A stretch of DNA of 64,000 nt. Origin: Labilibaculum sp. (GTDB lineage Bacteria > Bacteroidota > Bacteroidia > Bacteroidales > Marinifilaceae). The stretch is from the NCBI GenBank assembly GCA_016342745.1, contig JAEINT010000002.1:1-64000 (forward strand), given 5' to 3'. The notes beneath the pieces are model-generated. The model was not told the origin of the DNA. It worked only from the letters and a program-made list of their open reading frames with translations, and made no database searches. Of this stretch, positions 23,914-32,658 are shown piece after piece. The translations under genes were made by a program, and so were the position numbers. Numbering within the stretch: position 1 is the stretch's first letter; each line of letters starts with the position of its first letter.

Positions 23914-23943
23914 AAAAAGTGCCCTTTCTCAGGGCACTTTTTT
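23913..23943. terminator. Bidirectional terminator after the pseudo-GH16 gene
   Basis: Perfect arms AAAAAAGTGCCCT (23913-23925) and AGGGCACTTTTTT (23931-23943) with a five-base loop. The second arm reaches the stop of the convergent gene. Confidence 0.9.
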
Positions 23944-24532
23944 AATTTAATGAGGTTCCTACATTAAATACACTAAAATAATTATCGATTGAATCGGCGA
24001 GTTGTGATTTTAAATCATCCAATTCTTCTTTTTCCATTTCGTCTTCATCCCAATAGGTAAGAATGATATTTAGGTAATCTTTAATTAGTGCAGGAGAAGT
24101 TTCTAAACCTAAATCCTCTCGTAGTAACAGATTGAATTCTGAAAACCAAAGCAATGCAATTTTATGCTCGTGCACGGTACCTTCTACAAATGAGCTTAAA
24201 GATTTAAACTCTAAAAATTTCTTAATGGTTCGTTCTGACGCCAAATAATACAATCTAGTACCCAATTCAAGGAACTCTTTCTGAAGTTTCTTAAAATTAC
24301 TCTTACTCTTCTTTTCGCATAATATTTTCATGAAAAAAGCATTAATTCGAAGGAATTCTTCCCGTTTTTCATTGTTATTATTTGCAGAAGCAGGGATCTC
24401 AGAGCTTGTTTTTTCAACATCCTTTTCGCTGTTATCCCTTATGGTATTTTTCTTATCTTGAATAAAATAAGAAATTAGGAAAGCAAGTGCCGCTAGGGTA
24501 ATAATCTGTAATATGATTGAGGCGATTTCCAT
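23942..24532 (-). CDS. Membrane-anchored protein of unknown function
   Basis: A 196-residue protein with one N-terminal membrane segment (about residues 4-24), a polar linker rich in S, N and E, and a helical cytosolic domain (about 58-190) containing many K/E residues and several aromatics. No family is recognised. The gene stands alone between the pseudo-GH16 gene and the efflux operon, and its last codons touch the shared terminator. Confidence 0.65.
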   Translation of the reverse strand: MEIASIILQIITLAALAFLISYFIQDKKNTIRDNSEKDVEKTSSEIPASANNNNEKREEFLRINAFFMKILCEKKSKSNFKKLQKEFLELGTRLYYLASERTIKKFLEFKSLSSFVEGTVHEHKIALLWFSEFNLLLREDLGLETSPALIKDYLNIILTYWDEDEMEKEELDDLKSQLADSIDNYFSVFNVGTSLN

Positions 24533-24891
24533 GGTTAAGAGTTTTATTAATATGGTTAATATGGTTGAACGGTAGTAACAATCTAGTATTTAAAAATTTA
24601 CGAAATATTATGTTCCTGCGCAAAACCTTGGTATCTGTTTTTATTTATCGTCTTATTTTCTAGATAAAACGATCCTTTTTCATGACTAAAATTCGATTTT
24701 AATTTTTTATAAATTATAGTACTAAAATCAATAAAATCAGCAGGTTAAGATTTATGTTAAAAATAGCAAGTTTTTTTTTATAATTAAACGATTCAAGTTT
24801 TATTTCAGATATTAATTTGAGACCTATGTTAATTTAAGGGAAAGTCTGTAAAAAAAGCCGGTAATTATTACCGGCTTTTTTTAGATCTAAA
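24533..24891. other. 359-bp intergenic region
   Basis: No gene is visible. It should contain the promoter of the minus-strand gene ending at 23942, though no TAnnTTTG was found on that strand. The right end carries the efflux operon terminator at 24851-24882. The rest is featureless AT-rich sequence. Confidence 0.6.
24851..24882 (-). terminator. Terminator of the efflux operon
   Basis: Perfect 14-bp arms AAAAAAGCCGGTAA (24851-24864) and TTACCGGCTTTTTT (24868-24881) with a three-base loop, just beyond the RND gene stop. The A run on the plus strand gives the T tract for minus-strand transcripts. Confidence 0.9.
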
Positions 24892-27800
24892 TTATTTTTT
24901 ATTTCTAGAGAATAGATTGTAAAATCGATGCTCTATTTGAGTAGAAAGCCTAAACATTACTGGCGCTATTATTAAGGTTAAGAATGTAGCAAAACTTAAA
25001 CCAAATATAACTGTCCACGACATTGGTCCCCAAAATGCAGTACTATCACTACCAAAAGAAAGGTAAGGATTGAACTCGCTAAAAAGGGTGAAGAAATTAA
25101 AGTTCATGCCAACAGCCAATGGGAGAAGACCCAATACAGTTGTTATTGCCGTTAGCATTACCGGACGTAATCTGGTTTTACCTGCACCAGCAATACAATC
25201 AATTTCTTCAGCCGAGCTTAGATACTTACGATTGCTCATATCTGAATTTTCAATTTTTCTCTTTCGAAGCAAATCGATATAATCCACCAGTACAATTCCA
25301 TTATTAACTACAATTCCAGCAAGCGAAATAATTCCAATACCTGTCATTAAAATTACGAATGGCATTTTAAAAATTCCTAAACCAATAAATACACCAATTG
25401 TACTAAATAATACGGTAATCATGATAATTAGTGGCTTAATAGCTGAATTAAACTGTGATACCAGAATCAGGGTTATCAATGCTAGTGCAATTAATAAAGC
25501 TTGTGTTAAAAAGGCCGATGTTTCTTCCTGTTCTTCCTGCTCTCCGGTTAATTTGTGCGTATAACCTTTAGGCATTTCGAAATCGGCTAAGGCCTCTCTA
25601 ATTTTTGTGTTGATTTCATTTGCGTTAAAGCCTTCTTCTACATTTGAATAAACCGTAACAACACGAGTATTCTCAATTCTATTGATTCTCTCATATGTAG
25701 AACCGTAGCTGTAAGTTGTAACTGCCGAGATTGGTAATTGAACCATTTGATTGCTTACCGGACTCATTACATTCAGCTTCTGATTCATTAGAGAAGGAAC
25801 ATCATATCGATACTGATCTGCTAAACGAAGCATAATGTCGTATTCATCTTCTCCATCTTTAAATTTAGAAACTTCTAATCCGTATAATGAATTACGAAGT
25901 GCCCGAGCAACTTGGTTGGTTGATAAGCCAAACCTTCTTACTTTATCGCGATCGATATTAATCAGCATTTCTGGTTTTCCCTGATCCAGATCCAATTTTA
26001 ACTCTTCAACACCAGGAATTCTTTCTTCGTCTAATTTTTGTTTTAAACGATTAGCCTGGATTAATAATTTCTCAAAATCATCACCCGAAACCTCTATGTT
26101 AATTGGATATCCAACAGGTGGGCCATCAGAGTTCTTTTCAATGAAAATTTTCGCCCCAACAAATCCTTTAAACTTACCAGTCAGTTCTTTCATTAATTCC
26201 GAAGTACTAACTCCACCCCTTTCTTTGTACTCAACAAAAGAAATTGTAGTTAATGATTTATTTGGTGAACGGCTACCTTCAAACATCCCTCCTTTTCCAG
26301 ATCCTACATTCGTTGAAATTGAACGAATAATATCCTGATAAGGTTCCATGGTTGTTTTTACAATGGTCTCAATCTCTACTGATACTTCGTTCGATTTATG
26401 AATATCGGTTCCCAATGGTAATTCCATTGTAACATAGATTGATTTAGGATCATTATCGGGAAAGAAAACAACTGATGGATTTCCTCCAAAATAAAACATT
26501 ATTGAACCAATCATTAATAAGAAGGTTGCAAGGAAAAACACTAATGGTCTAATTCCTTTAAGAGCATATCTTAGGGTCTTTTCGTATGAATTTTCTAATA
26601 CAACCAAAAATGTTAGTTGAAACCAGCGCGCAAATGGTTTTAGTACCAATAAGTTTAAAAGTATCAGTAAACCAAGGCATGCCAATAGATTTGCCATTAA
26701 AAAGGTATCTAAACCTCCTGAAATTTTAAAGGCATAAAATGGAATGGAGGCGATTAAAAAAGCTCCTGAAATAATCCCAAATTTCTTTGCATCCATTTTT
26801 TTAGACACATCATCAATTTTCACAAATGTTGCTGTAAAAACAGGATTTAGAATTAAGGCAACAAAAAGGGAAGATGACAATACAATGATCAGTGTAATCG
26901 GCAAATATTTCATAAACTCACCCATAATTCCACCCCAAAGTAGCAATGGGAAAAATGCAGCTAGTGTTGTTGCTGTCGATGAAATAATTGGACCGGCAAT
27001 TTCACTTACACCTTTCTTGGTTGCTTCCAATTTACTCATCCCTTCTTCATGCAGTCGATAGACATTTTCGACGACAACAATCGCATTATCAACCAGCATA
27101 CCCAAGGCCAAAATAAGAGAGAACAGAACCATTTGGTTAACCGTATAGCCCATTTGATTAAGGATAATGAAAGAGATAAACATTGACATTGGAATTGCTA
27201 GGCCTGAAAAAAGAGCATTTCTTAATCCCATAAATAAATACAGAATTAGAATTACCAACAACATTCCCATAATGATGGAATTCTCCAAATCACTAACTTG
27301 TCCGCGAACATCCTCAGAAGTATCATCGGTAATGGTTACGATTAAGTCGCGCGGTAGATTGCCAATTTCTTTCTCATGCGATATAATCTTATAAATCTCC
27401 TCGGTTGCACCCAGTAGGTTTTCACCTGATTTTTTAGAAATAGAGAGGGAAACAACTGGGTTGTTGTCCAACCTGGAAATAGAAGAAAGTTCTTCGTACC
27501 CATCTTCAATTTCGGCAACATCTTTAAGGTATACAACTCTACCATTTGTTACTTTAACAATGGTATTTTCAATTTGTTTCATGCTCGTGTAATCGGCACT
27601 TGTTCTAATACTACGTCTGGTATTATCCGTAATTAATGTACCCGCACTTACCGTAACATTTTCATCTCCAATTGCAGTTTCAATATCATGAAAAGAAACA
27701 CCATTTGCTTCCATTTTGTGCAAATCGGCATTGATTTTTATTTCTCTTTCATCGATACCTTTTATATCTGCCTCAGAAACTTCAGGAAGAGCTTCAAATT

Positions 27801-28347
27801 TATCTTGTAAATCTTCTGCATATGCCTTTAAATCATCCAAACCAAAATCACCAGAAAGATTGATATTAATAATTGGAAAATCAGCAATATCTATATCCTC
27901 AACGATTGGGTCCGTATCCAAATCATCAGGCAATTCGCTTAATGATTTATCTACCTTATCTTTTGTGTCTTGTAGTGCTTGCTTTACCTCTACATCGGTG
28001 TTAAACTCAACAACAATCACACTCATGTCCTCGAAAGATGCAGAAGACATTTTCTTCACTCCTTTTAAGGATTTCAGTTCTTTTTCAATCGGTCTGGTAA
28101 CCAAATTTTCAATATCAACAGGAGAGTTACCTGGATAAGGAGTCGATACCATAATGTTTGGAATCACTACTTCAGGGAAATACTCTCTTGGCATACTTTG
28201 GTATGAAAACCATCCAAACATACAGAGAATTGCGGTTAGAATAAAAATGGAATTCTTATTCTTTAATGCTCCAAATGTTGGTTTAAACTGCCGAGTAATT
28301 TCATTACCAGCAGGTTTTGTATCTTTAATTTCATCCATTTTTAACAA
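24892..28347 (-). CDS. RND efflux permease (AcrB/AcrD/AcrF family)
   Basis: A 1151-residue inner-membrane RND transporter with the usual 12 membrane segments in two halves and two large periplasmic loops. Signatures include YPGNSPVDIENLVTRPIE and the proton-relay segment LALGMLVDNAIVVVENVYR in TM4. The second half has GIGIISLAGIVVNNGIVLVDYID. Together with the adaptor and TolC-like genes upstream it forms a tripartite exporter of drugs or other small hydrophobic compounds. It is slightly longer than AcrB (about 1050), with extra residues between the halves. It is the last gene of the tetR-tolC-MFP-RND operon, starting two bases after the adaptor stop. Confidence 0.96.
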   Translation of the reverse strand: MLKMDEIKDTKPAGNEITRQFKPTFGALKNKNSIFILTAILCMFGWFSYQSMPREYFPEVVIPNIMVSTPYPGNSPVDIENLVTRPIEKELKSLKGVKKMSSASFEDMSVIVVEFNTDVEVKQALQDTKDKVDKSLSELPDDLDTDPIVEDIDIADFPIININLSGDFGLDDLKAYAEDLQDKFEALPEVSEADIKGIDEREIKINADLHKMEANGVSFHDIETAIGDENVTVSAGTLITDNTRRSIRTSADYTSMKQIENTIVKVTNGRVVYLKDVAEIEDGYEELSSISRLDNNPVVSLSISKKSGENLLGATEEIYKIISHEKEIGNLPRDLIVTITDDTSEDVRGQVSDLENSIIMGMLLVILILYLFMGLRNALFSGLAIPMSMFISFIILNQMGYTVNQMVLFSLILALGMLVDNAIVVVENVYRLHEEGMSKLEATKKGVSEIAGPIISSTATTLAAFFPLLLWGGIMGEFMKYLPITLIIVLSSSLFVALILNPVFTATFVKIDDVSKKMDAKKFGIISGAFLIASIPFYAFKISGGLDTFLMANLLACLGLLILLNLLVLKPFARWFQLTFLVVLENSYEKTLRYALKGIRPLVFFLATFLLMIGSIMFYFGGNPSVVFFPDNDPKSIYVTMELPLGTDIHKSNEVSVEIETIVKTTMEPYQDIIRSISTNVGSGKGGMFEGSRSPNKSLTTISFVEYKERGGVSTSELMKELTGKFKGFVGAKIFIEKNSDGPPVGYPINIEVSGDDFEKLLIQANRLKQKLDEERIPGVEELKLDLDQGKPEMLINIDRDKVRRFGLSTNQVARALRNSLYGLEVSKFKDGEDEYDIMLRLADQYRYDVPSLMNQKLNVMSPVSNQMVQLPISAVTTYSYGSTYERINRIENTRVVTVYSNVEEGFNANEINTKIREALADFEMPKGYTHKLTGEQEEQEETSAFLTQALLIALALITLILVSQFNSAIKPLIIMITVLFSTIGVFIGLGIFKMPFVILMTGIGIISLAGIVVNNGIVLVDYIDLLRKRKIENSDMSNRKYLSSAEEIDCIAGAGKTRLRPVMLTAITTVLGLLPLAVGMNFNFFTLFSEFNPYLSFGSDSTAFWGPMSWTVIFGLSFATFLTLIIAPVMFRLSTQIEHRFYNLFSRNKK

Positions 28348-28349
28348 AA

Positions 28350-29471
28350 TTATTTGGTGCTAATTAAAGCTCCGTTCACAACTTGAGAAAATCCTTCTGT
28401 AATAACTTGATCACCAAGTGAAAGGCCAGATTCAATCATGGATATATTGTTATAAGTTTTCGAAATGTTTACATATACTTTTCGAGCAACAAGGTTTTTA
28501 CCTTCCTTTTTTGCGATATATAAATAGTTTCCTTCAAAGTCTTTTTTAATGGTGATAGAAGGCACTACCATAGCATCTAAAACCTCATAATCTTTAATTT
28601 TCATTACCGAAATTAGGTTCGGCTTGATCATATGATTCGCATTGTTAAGGTTAATTCTAATCTTAAAGCTTCTATTAGCTGGATTGATTACATTACTTGT
28701 GCGATTAATTTTTGCCTTTGTTTGAAAGTTAATCGCTGGAAAATCTAGGTCTGCTGTTGCACCTGCCTTAATAAAATTCAAGTAACTTTCGGAAACATCT
28801 CCTTCCACATAAACCTTATTGATGTTTACTAATTGAGCAAAAGGAATAGATGGTCCAGCCAATTCTCCTTTTTTCTGATGAATTTCATCTACAATACCAC
28901 TAAAAGGTGCTGTGATGATAGCCATTTCTTTTTGAGCATTTAGGGCTGCTAGATTATTTTCAAGCGCTTCTTTTTTCGCTTTTGCTTCTAAATATTCAAC
29001 TTCTGAACCAATTTTTTGATTCCAAAGACGCTCTTGTCTTTCGAAGAGGATCGTGCTCAATTCAAGATTCGTTTTTATTTCATCAATCTGTTGTTGAATC
29101 TGCGAAGTATTTAGTGTTCCTAAAATATCTCCTTTATTTACTTTTTGCCCTTCAACTACATTAATAGAAATAATATTACCTCCAGTTTCAGGAGTTATCG
29201 TAATATTTTTATCAGCTTCTACATTTCCTGTAATTTGAATATAGTGCTCAAATTTAGATGTGGTCAATTTTTTAACTACCACATTTATTTTCTCTTCGTC
29301 TTGATTTGTATTGCGAATTTCTAATTCTAAATCGGATATTTTTGCTTTTAAAGCAGCAAGTTCCGTTTTGTAATTCTTCAGCTGTTCTGCCTTATTTACG
29401 TCTTTCTCCGAATCTTTTGCTGAACAAGCAAAGAGTAATGGAATTATGCAGGCAATTAGTATCTTTTTCAT
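28350..29471 (-). CDS. RND periplasmic adaptor lipoprotein (MFP family)
   Basis: A 373-residue membrane-fusion protein. Lipobox LLFAC places the acylated cysteine at residue 16, anchoring it in a membrane. A coiled-coil follows at about 25-60, then the lipoyl half-motif ITPETGGNIISINVVEGQKVNKGDILGTL, an alpha-hairpin (about 110-165), the second lipoyl half AIITAPFSGIVDEI, and beta-barrel domains. It bridges the RND pump and the outer-membrane channel. An extra N-terminal coiled-coil before the first lipoyl half is typical of this Bacteroidota group. Confidence 0.94.
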   Translation of the reverse strand: MKKILIACIIPLLFACSAKDSEKDVNKAEQLKNYKTELAALKAKISDLELEIRNTNQDEEKINVVVKKLTTSKFEHYIQITGNVEADKNITITPETGGNIISINVVEGQKVNKGDILGTLNTSQIQQQIDEIKTNLELSTILFERQERLWNQKIGSEVEYLEAKAKKEALENNLAALNAQKEMAIITAPFSGIVDEIHQKKGELAGPSIPFAQLVNINKVYVEGDVSESYLNFIKAGATADLDFPAINFQTKAKINRTSNVINPANRSFKIRINLNNANHMIKPNLISVMKIKDYEVLDAMVVPSITIKKDFEGNYLYIAKKEGKNLVARKVYVNISKTYNNISMIESGLSLGDQVITEGFSQVVNGALISTK

Positions 29472-29498
29472 TGTATATATTTTTGTAGGATGTTAGTA

Positions 29499-30845
29499 TT
29501 ATAATTTACCCAAGGCCTTTTTAAAGGCTATTTTTGAATAAAGTAGATTAAATGTTGAATTAATATATGCTGAATGTGAGTCTAGATATTGTTGCTCGTT
29601 CTCAGATAATTCGGTACTTGTTGAAATACCTTCATTAAACTTGATAAGCGTTTTATCGTAAATTCGTTTTGCAATTTCTACAGCAACAACATCATTTTCA
29701 TATTTTTCTTGTGCACTTAATAAATTTGAGAAAGACAAGGTCAAATCCTTTTTAAGATTCTGCTCAGTCATGAGTTTGGTATTTTCCAAACTTCTATAAT
29801 TTAGTTTTTCCTGATTTACCTTAGACCTTCTTTTACCTGCCGAGAATATTGGCATTTTTACCTGCAAACCTACTACCGATGATTTAAACCATGGAACCGA
29901 TGATTTAAAAACATTTGAATAATCGGTACTTGTATTTTTACCATAGTTATAAAAAGCTGAAATAGTTGGTAAATAGCCTGCTTTTTCATTTTTAAGAACC
30001 AAGTTTTGAGCTTTTAATTGGGTGTCAATAATGCGGTAGTCAATATGGTTTATTGATTGATAATCCCCTATAACTGGTTCTTCCGAACGTATCGGATCAA
30101 CAAGTTCCTTAAGATTTTCCGCTAATTGAATATTTTCATCGATGTCCATTCCTATAGAAAATTTAAGAATGGTGAAAGACGTGTGGATAGCTCTTTTGGC
30201 ATCAGCTAATTTGTTTTTAGTTTGGTTTAAATTCAAACGAATCTGGTCAACATCTAGTTCTTCTCTAAAACCATTTTGATAGTAAGCATCGGTTTCTTTC
30301 AAAAGTTTTTGATTGATCAACAAGTTCTCTTTTATTGTTTTGAAATTTTCTTCTGCTACCAAAACATTAAAATAGGCTTGTGCAACATCATCTTTAATCT
30401 GTATTTCAGATTTTTCTTTTTGATCTTTCGATAATTGAACAAAAACTTTTGCTGCCATCGTTCCAACAATATAGGAACCATCGAAAATTTTCTGACTCAC
30501 GCTTATGCTTGCTGTACTACCATATTGTTGACCAAATTTTACGGGAGTGTAGCTTCCAGCTTCACCACCAAAAAATTCGGCTGGTAAAAGAGATACGGCA
30601 ACATCTAGGTTGTTATTGTAATCAAAAGAGGCATCAACTTGTGGTAAACCATCGGCGATTGTTTCCCAGACTTTCTTTTTAGCAATTTGCAAATCATAAT
30701 CCGTTCCTTTTACCGAATATGAATTTTCCAAAGCATATTCCTGTGCTTCGGCTAAAGTAAATTTCTTAGGACCATCAGTTTGTGCTTTTGTAGTGAAACT
30801 GGAACCAAGAAAAATTACCATCAGTGTTAGTAGGATGTTTTTCAT
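29499..30845 (-). CDS. TolC-family outer-membrane channel protein
   Basis: A 448-residue outer-membrane efflux protein. It has a signal peptide ending near TKAQ (residue 22) and two repeats of the helical OEP domain: FTLAEAQEYALENSYSVKG starts the first, and the second ends in FNEGISTSTELSENEQQYLDS. It forms the exit duct for the pump encoded downstream. It starts five bases after the TetR stop and ends 27 bases before the adaptor gene. Confidence 0.94.
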   Translation of the reverse strand: MKNILLTLMVIFLGSSFTTKAQTDGPKKFTLAEAQEYALENSYSVKGTDYDLQIAKKKVWETIADGLPQVDASFDYNNNLDVAVSLLPAEFFGGEAGSYTPVKFGQQYGSTASISVSQKIFDGSYIVGTMAAKVFVQLSKDQKEKSEIQIKDDVAQAYFNVLVAEENFKTIKENLLINQKLLKETDAYYQNGFREELDVDQIRLNLNQTKNKLADAKRAIHTSFTILKFSIGMDIDENIQLAENLKELVDPIRSEEPVIGDYQSINHIDYRIIDTQLKAQNLVLKNEKAGYLPTISAFYNYGKNTSTDYSNVFKSSVPWFKSSVVGLQVKMPIFSAGKRRSKVNQEKLNYRSLENTKLMTEQNLKKDLTLSFSNLLSAQEKYENDVVAVEIAKRIYDKTLIKFNEGISTSTELSENEQQYLDSHSAYINSTFNLLYSKIAFKKALGKL

Positions 30846-30850
30846 TGTAT

Positions 30851-31459
30851 CTATTTGAATTTATTTTTAAAATATTCTATTCCTTTATTTGTACATATCC
30901 CATGCAGATGATATCGAGTAAGTTCAAAATGCATATCAATATTAAATACTTCCTCCCCAGTAAATACCTGATATTCTGTGCTTGATAGGTTTAAATAAAA
31001 ACTAACAAAGTTCTTACTAATAAAATTGATATTCAGTTCTTCGCGATAAAAACCTTCTTCAATTCCTTTTTGTAAGTTAAATAGTATTTCATTTTGAAAG
31101 GCTTTTATTTTTTCATCTTTAAATTTAGCCCATATTTCAGGATAGTACTTTTTTAAATCGTAGTCCATTGAATCGCACTTTTGCTTAATTTTTTCATTTA
31201 CAAATTTGAAAAATCCAAAATATTGCTCCAATGCATTCAGCTCTTTTAATTCATTTGATTTAAACGAAAATTCTGGATTTGCCATTTCCCACTCGCATGC
31301 TTGATTTATCAATTCCTTCTTATTAGGAAAAAATTGATATAGCGTTTTTTTGGATATGCCCATTTTTGCAGCGATATCATCCATCGTTACACTTTTAACA
31401 CCAAATTGGAAAAACATTTCCCAACTGACCGCTAAAATTTTATTTTTTTGCTCACTCAT
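30851..31459 (-). CDS. TetR/AcrR family repressor of the efflux operon
   Basis: A 202-residue TetR-type regulator. The N-terminal helix-turn-helix has KILAVSWEMFFQFGVKSVTMDDIAAKMGISKKTLYQFFPNKKELI; the C-terminal ligand domain is not conserved. As first gene of the operon it probably represses itself and the pump. The ORF can be extended six codons upstream (31477), but the -7 element at 31464-31471 lies inside that extension, so MSEQKNK at 31459 is chosen. With that promoter the transcript would begin at or within a base or two of the ATG, making it nearly leaderless. Confidence 0.93.
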   Translation of the reverse strand: MSEQKNKILAVSWEMFFQFGVKSVTMDDIAAKMGISKKTLYQFFPNKKELINQACEWEMANPEFSFKSNELKELNALEQYFGFFKFVNEKIKQKCDSMDYDLKKYYPEIWAKFKDEKIKAFQNEILFNLQKGIEEGFYREELNINFISKNFVSFYLNLSSTEYQVFTGEEVFNIDMHFELTRYHLHGICTNKGIEYFKNKFK

Positions 31460-31463
31460 AGTG

Positions 31464-31471
31464 CAAATATA
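31464..31471 (-). promoter_or_regulatory. -7 element of the tetR-efflux operon
   Basis: The minus strand reads TATATTTG, a full TAnnTTTG match, ending five bases before the chosen ATG. The palindromic operator at 31490-31515 occupies the -33 region. Confidence 0.6.
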
Positions 31472-31489
31472 AAGCAATAATAAACCAGA

Positions 31490-31515
31490 GAAACTTTTAA
31501 AGTGTTAAAAGTTTC
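31490..31515. promoter_or_regulatory. Palindromic TetR operator
   Basis: Perfect 11-bp arms GAAACTTTTAA (31490-31500) and TTAAAAGTTTC (31505-31515) flank a four-base spacer, AGTG. The site lies 31 bp before the tetR start, over the expected -33 element. Size and symmetry fit a TetR dimer, and the position would block RNA polymerase. Autoregulation by the adjacent TetR is the natural reading, but binding is inferred. Confidence 0.75.
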
Positions 31516-31694
31516 CAATTTTGGATTAATATTTGTTTCAAGATTATTATGCTTGAAGGTATCTGTCTATTAATCATTAGTAAAAGTATAACTCAGAGTT
31601 GCAATATCTATTTACAAATAGGTAATTGGGATGATTTTATCGGTAAATGGAGATTAAATATTATAAATTGTTAAATAAACACTTGTGAATCTAA

Positions 31695-31702
31695 TATCTT
31701 TG
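31695..31702 (+). promoter_or_regulatory. -7 element of the interrupted outer-membrane gene
   Basis: TATCTTTG matches TAnnTTTG and ends 17 bases before the ATG at 31720. The promoter looks intact although the gene is broken. Confidence 0.5.
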
Positions 31703-31719
31703 TAATAAATAAATTCATT

Positions 31720-32625
31720 ATGAGAGCAATTATAACTGTACTATTAATTTTTTGCATTGGGCATATAAAAGCTCAACAATCAGGAAAGATTAGTTTGCAA
31801 TCTACTCAATCTACGGAAAACATAAGATATTCCCAACCGGGTGACCAAAGGGTAAATTATTACAGTGCCTGGACTGAACGGGGAGCTAAAGTAGTTCCTT
31901 ACGGCGAAATTCATTTAGGTGCTCTTGCTGTTAGTAGGTATGGGAATTATCCTAAAACGGAAATAAATTCTCAGTTATTACTATTTCCTTTTGCTCCAAA
32001 TGTTGGGTTTAAGCATGAATGGTTGGGTGAAAATACCATTTTGTCTACGCAACATACTGTATATTATCCAAGTTTAGGATTAAAATGGGCTAGGAACAGT
32101 GGCTTTAAGGATTAAATACCTGAATCTGCTACGATTCCACATATTTTTACTTTTAGAAATGAGCTAATTGTAAGTCGAATATTGAACCCACAGCCTAAAG
32201 ATTGTTTTGTAAAAATCCCGGAACTAATTCTTACTGGAAGGTTGGGTTTCGATTTTTCTCTTTCTTCAGGAGATTCTCAATTACCCCTACTCGACTATCA
32301 TTTTCTATACCATCGAACTGCTTCGTATCATAAAAGTCAAAAGCTTTATTTCATGGGATTAGAATTAGCCGGGAATGCTTACAAAAATTTTAACTTCTCA
32401 ATTAATGCCGATTACTACTCTATTAATTTTAATGGAGAATGGGCAATGGAAAGTCAGGGGAAGATTCATTGGCATAGAGATTCGAGGTTTTCAGTATCGG
32501 GAGGTTACAAATTAGCATACGTAAATACCGATTTTGGGACTCAATTTGTTACCATGCCGGTTATAGATTTAGTATTTAAGTTGAGGCATCAATCGAGATT
32601 ACAGAATGGATTGTTTAAGAAATAA
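31720..32625 (+). pseudogene. Secreted/outer-membrane protein gene interrupted by one in-frame stop
   Basis: The frame from 31720 encodes a signal peptide (ending near IKAQ, residue 19) and 131 residues, then hits TAA at 32113-32115. The same frame continues without another stop to 32625, and the continuation reads as natural beta-rich sequence (GRLGFDFSLS, KLYFMGLELAG, FNFSINADYYSINF, SVSGGYKLAYV). The intact product would be about 301 residues, probably a beta-barrel. A single substitution turning a sense codon (such as CAA, GAA or AAA) into TAA explains it. Alternatives are read-through or a sequencing error. A TTG at 32182 could restart translation but would lack a signal peptide. No family is recognised. 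Confidence 0.75.
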
Positions 32626-32629
32626 GAAA

Positions 32630-32656
32630 GAGCCATTCATATTGAATGGCTCCCTT
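32630..32656. terminator. Bidirectional terminator at 32.6 kb
   Basis: Perfect 10-bp arms GAGCCATTCA (32630-32639) and TGAATGGCTC (32643-32652) with a three-base loop, between the convergent broken gene and the acyl-CoA ligase. Confidence 0.8.
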
Positions 32657-32658
32657 GT

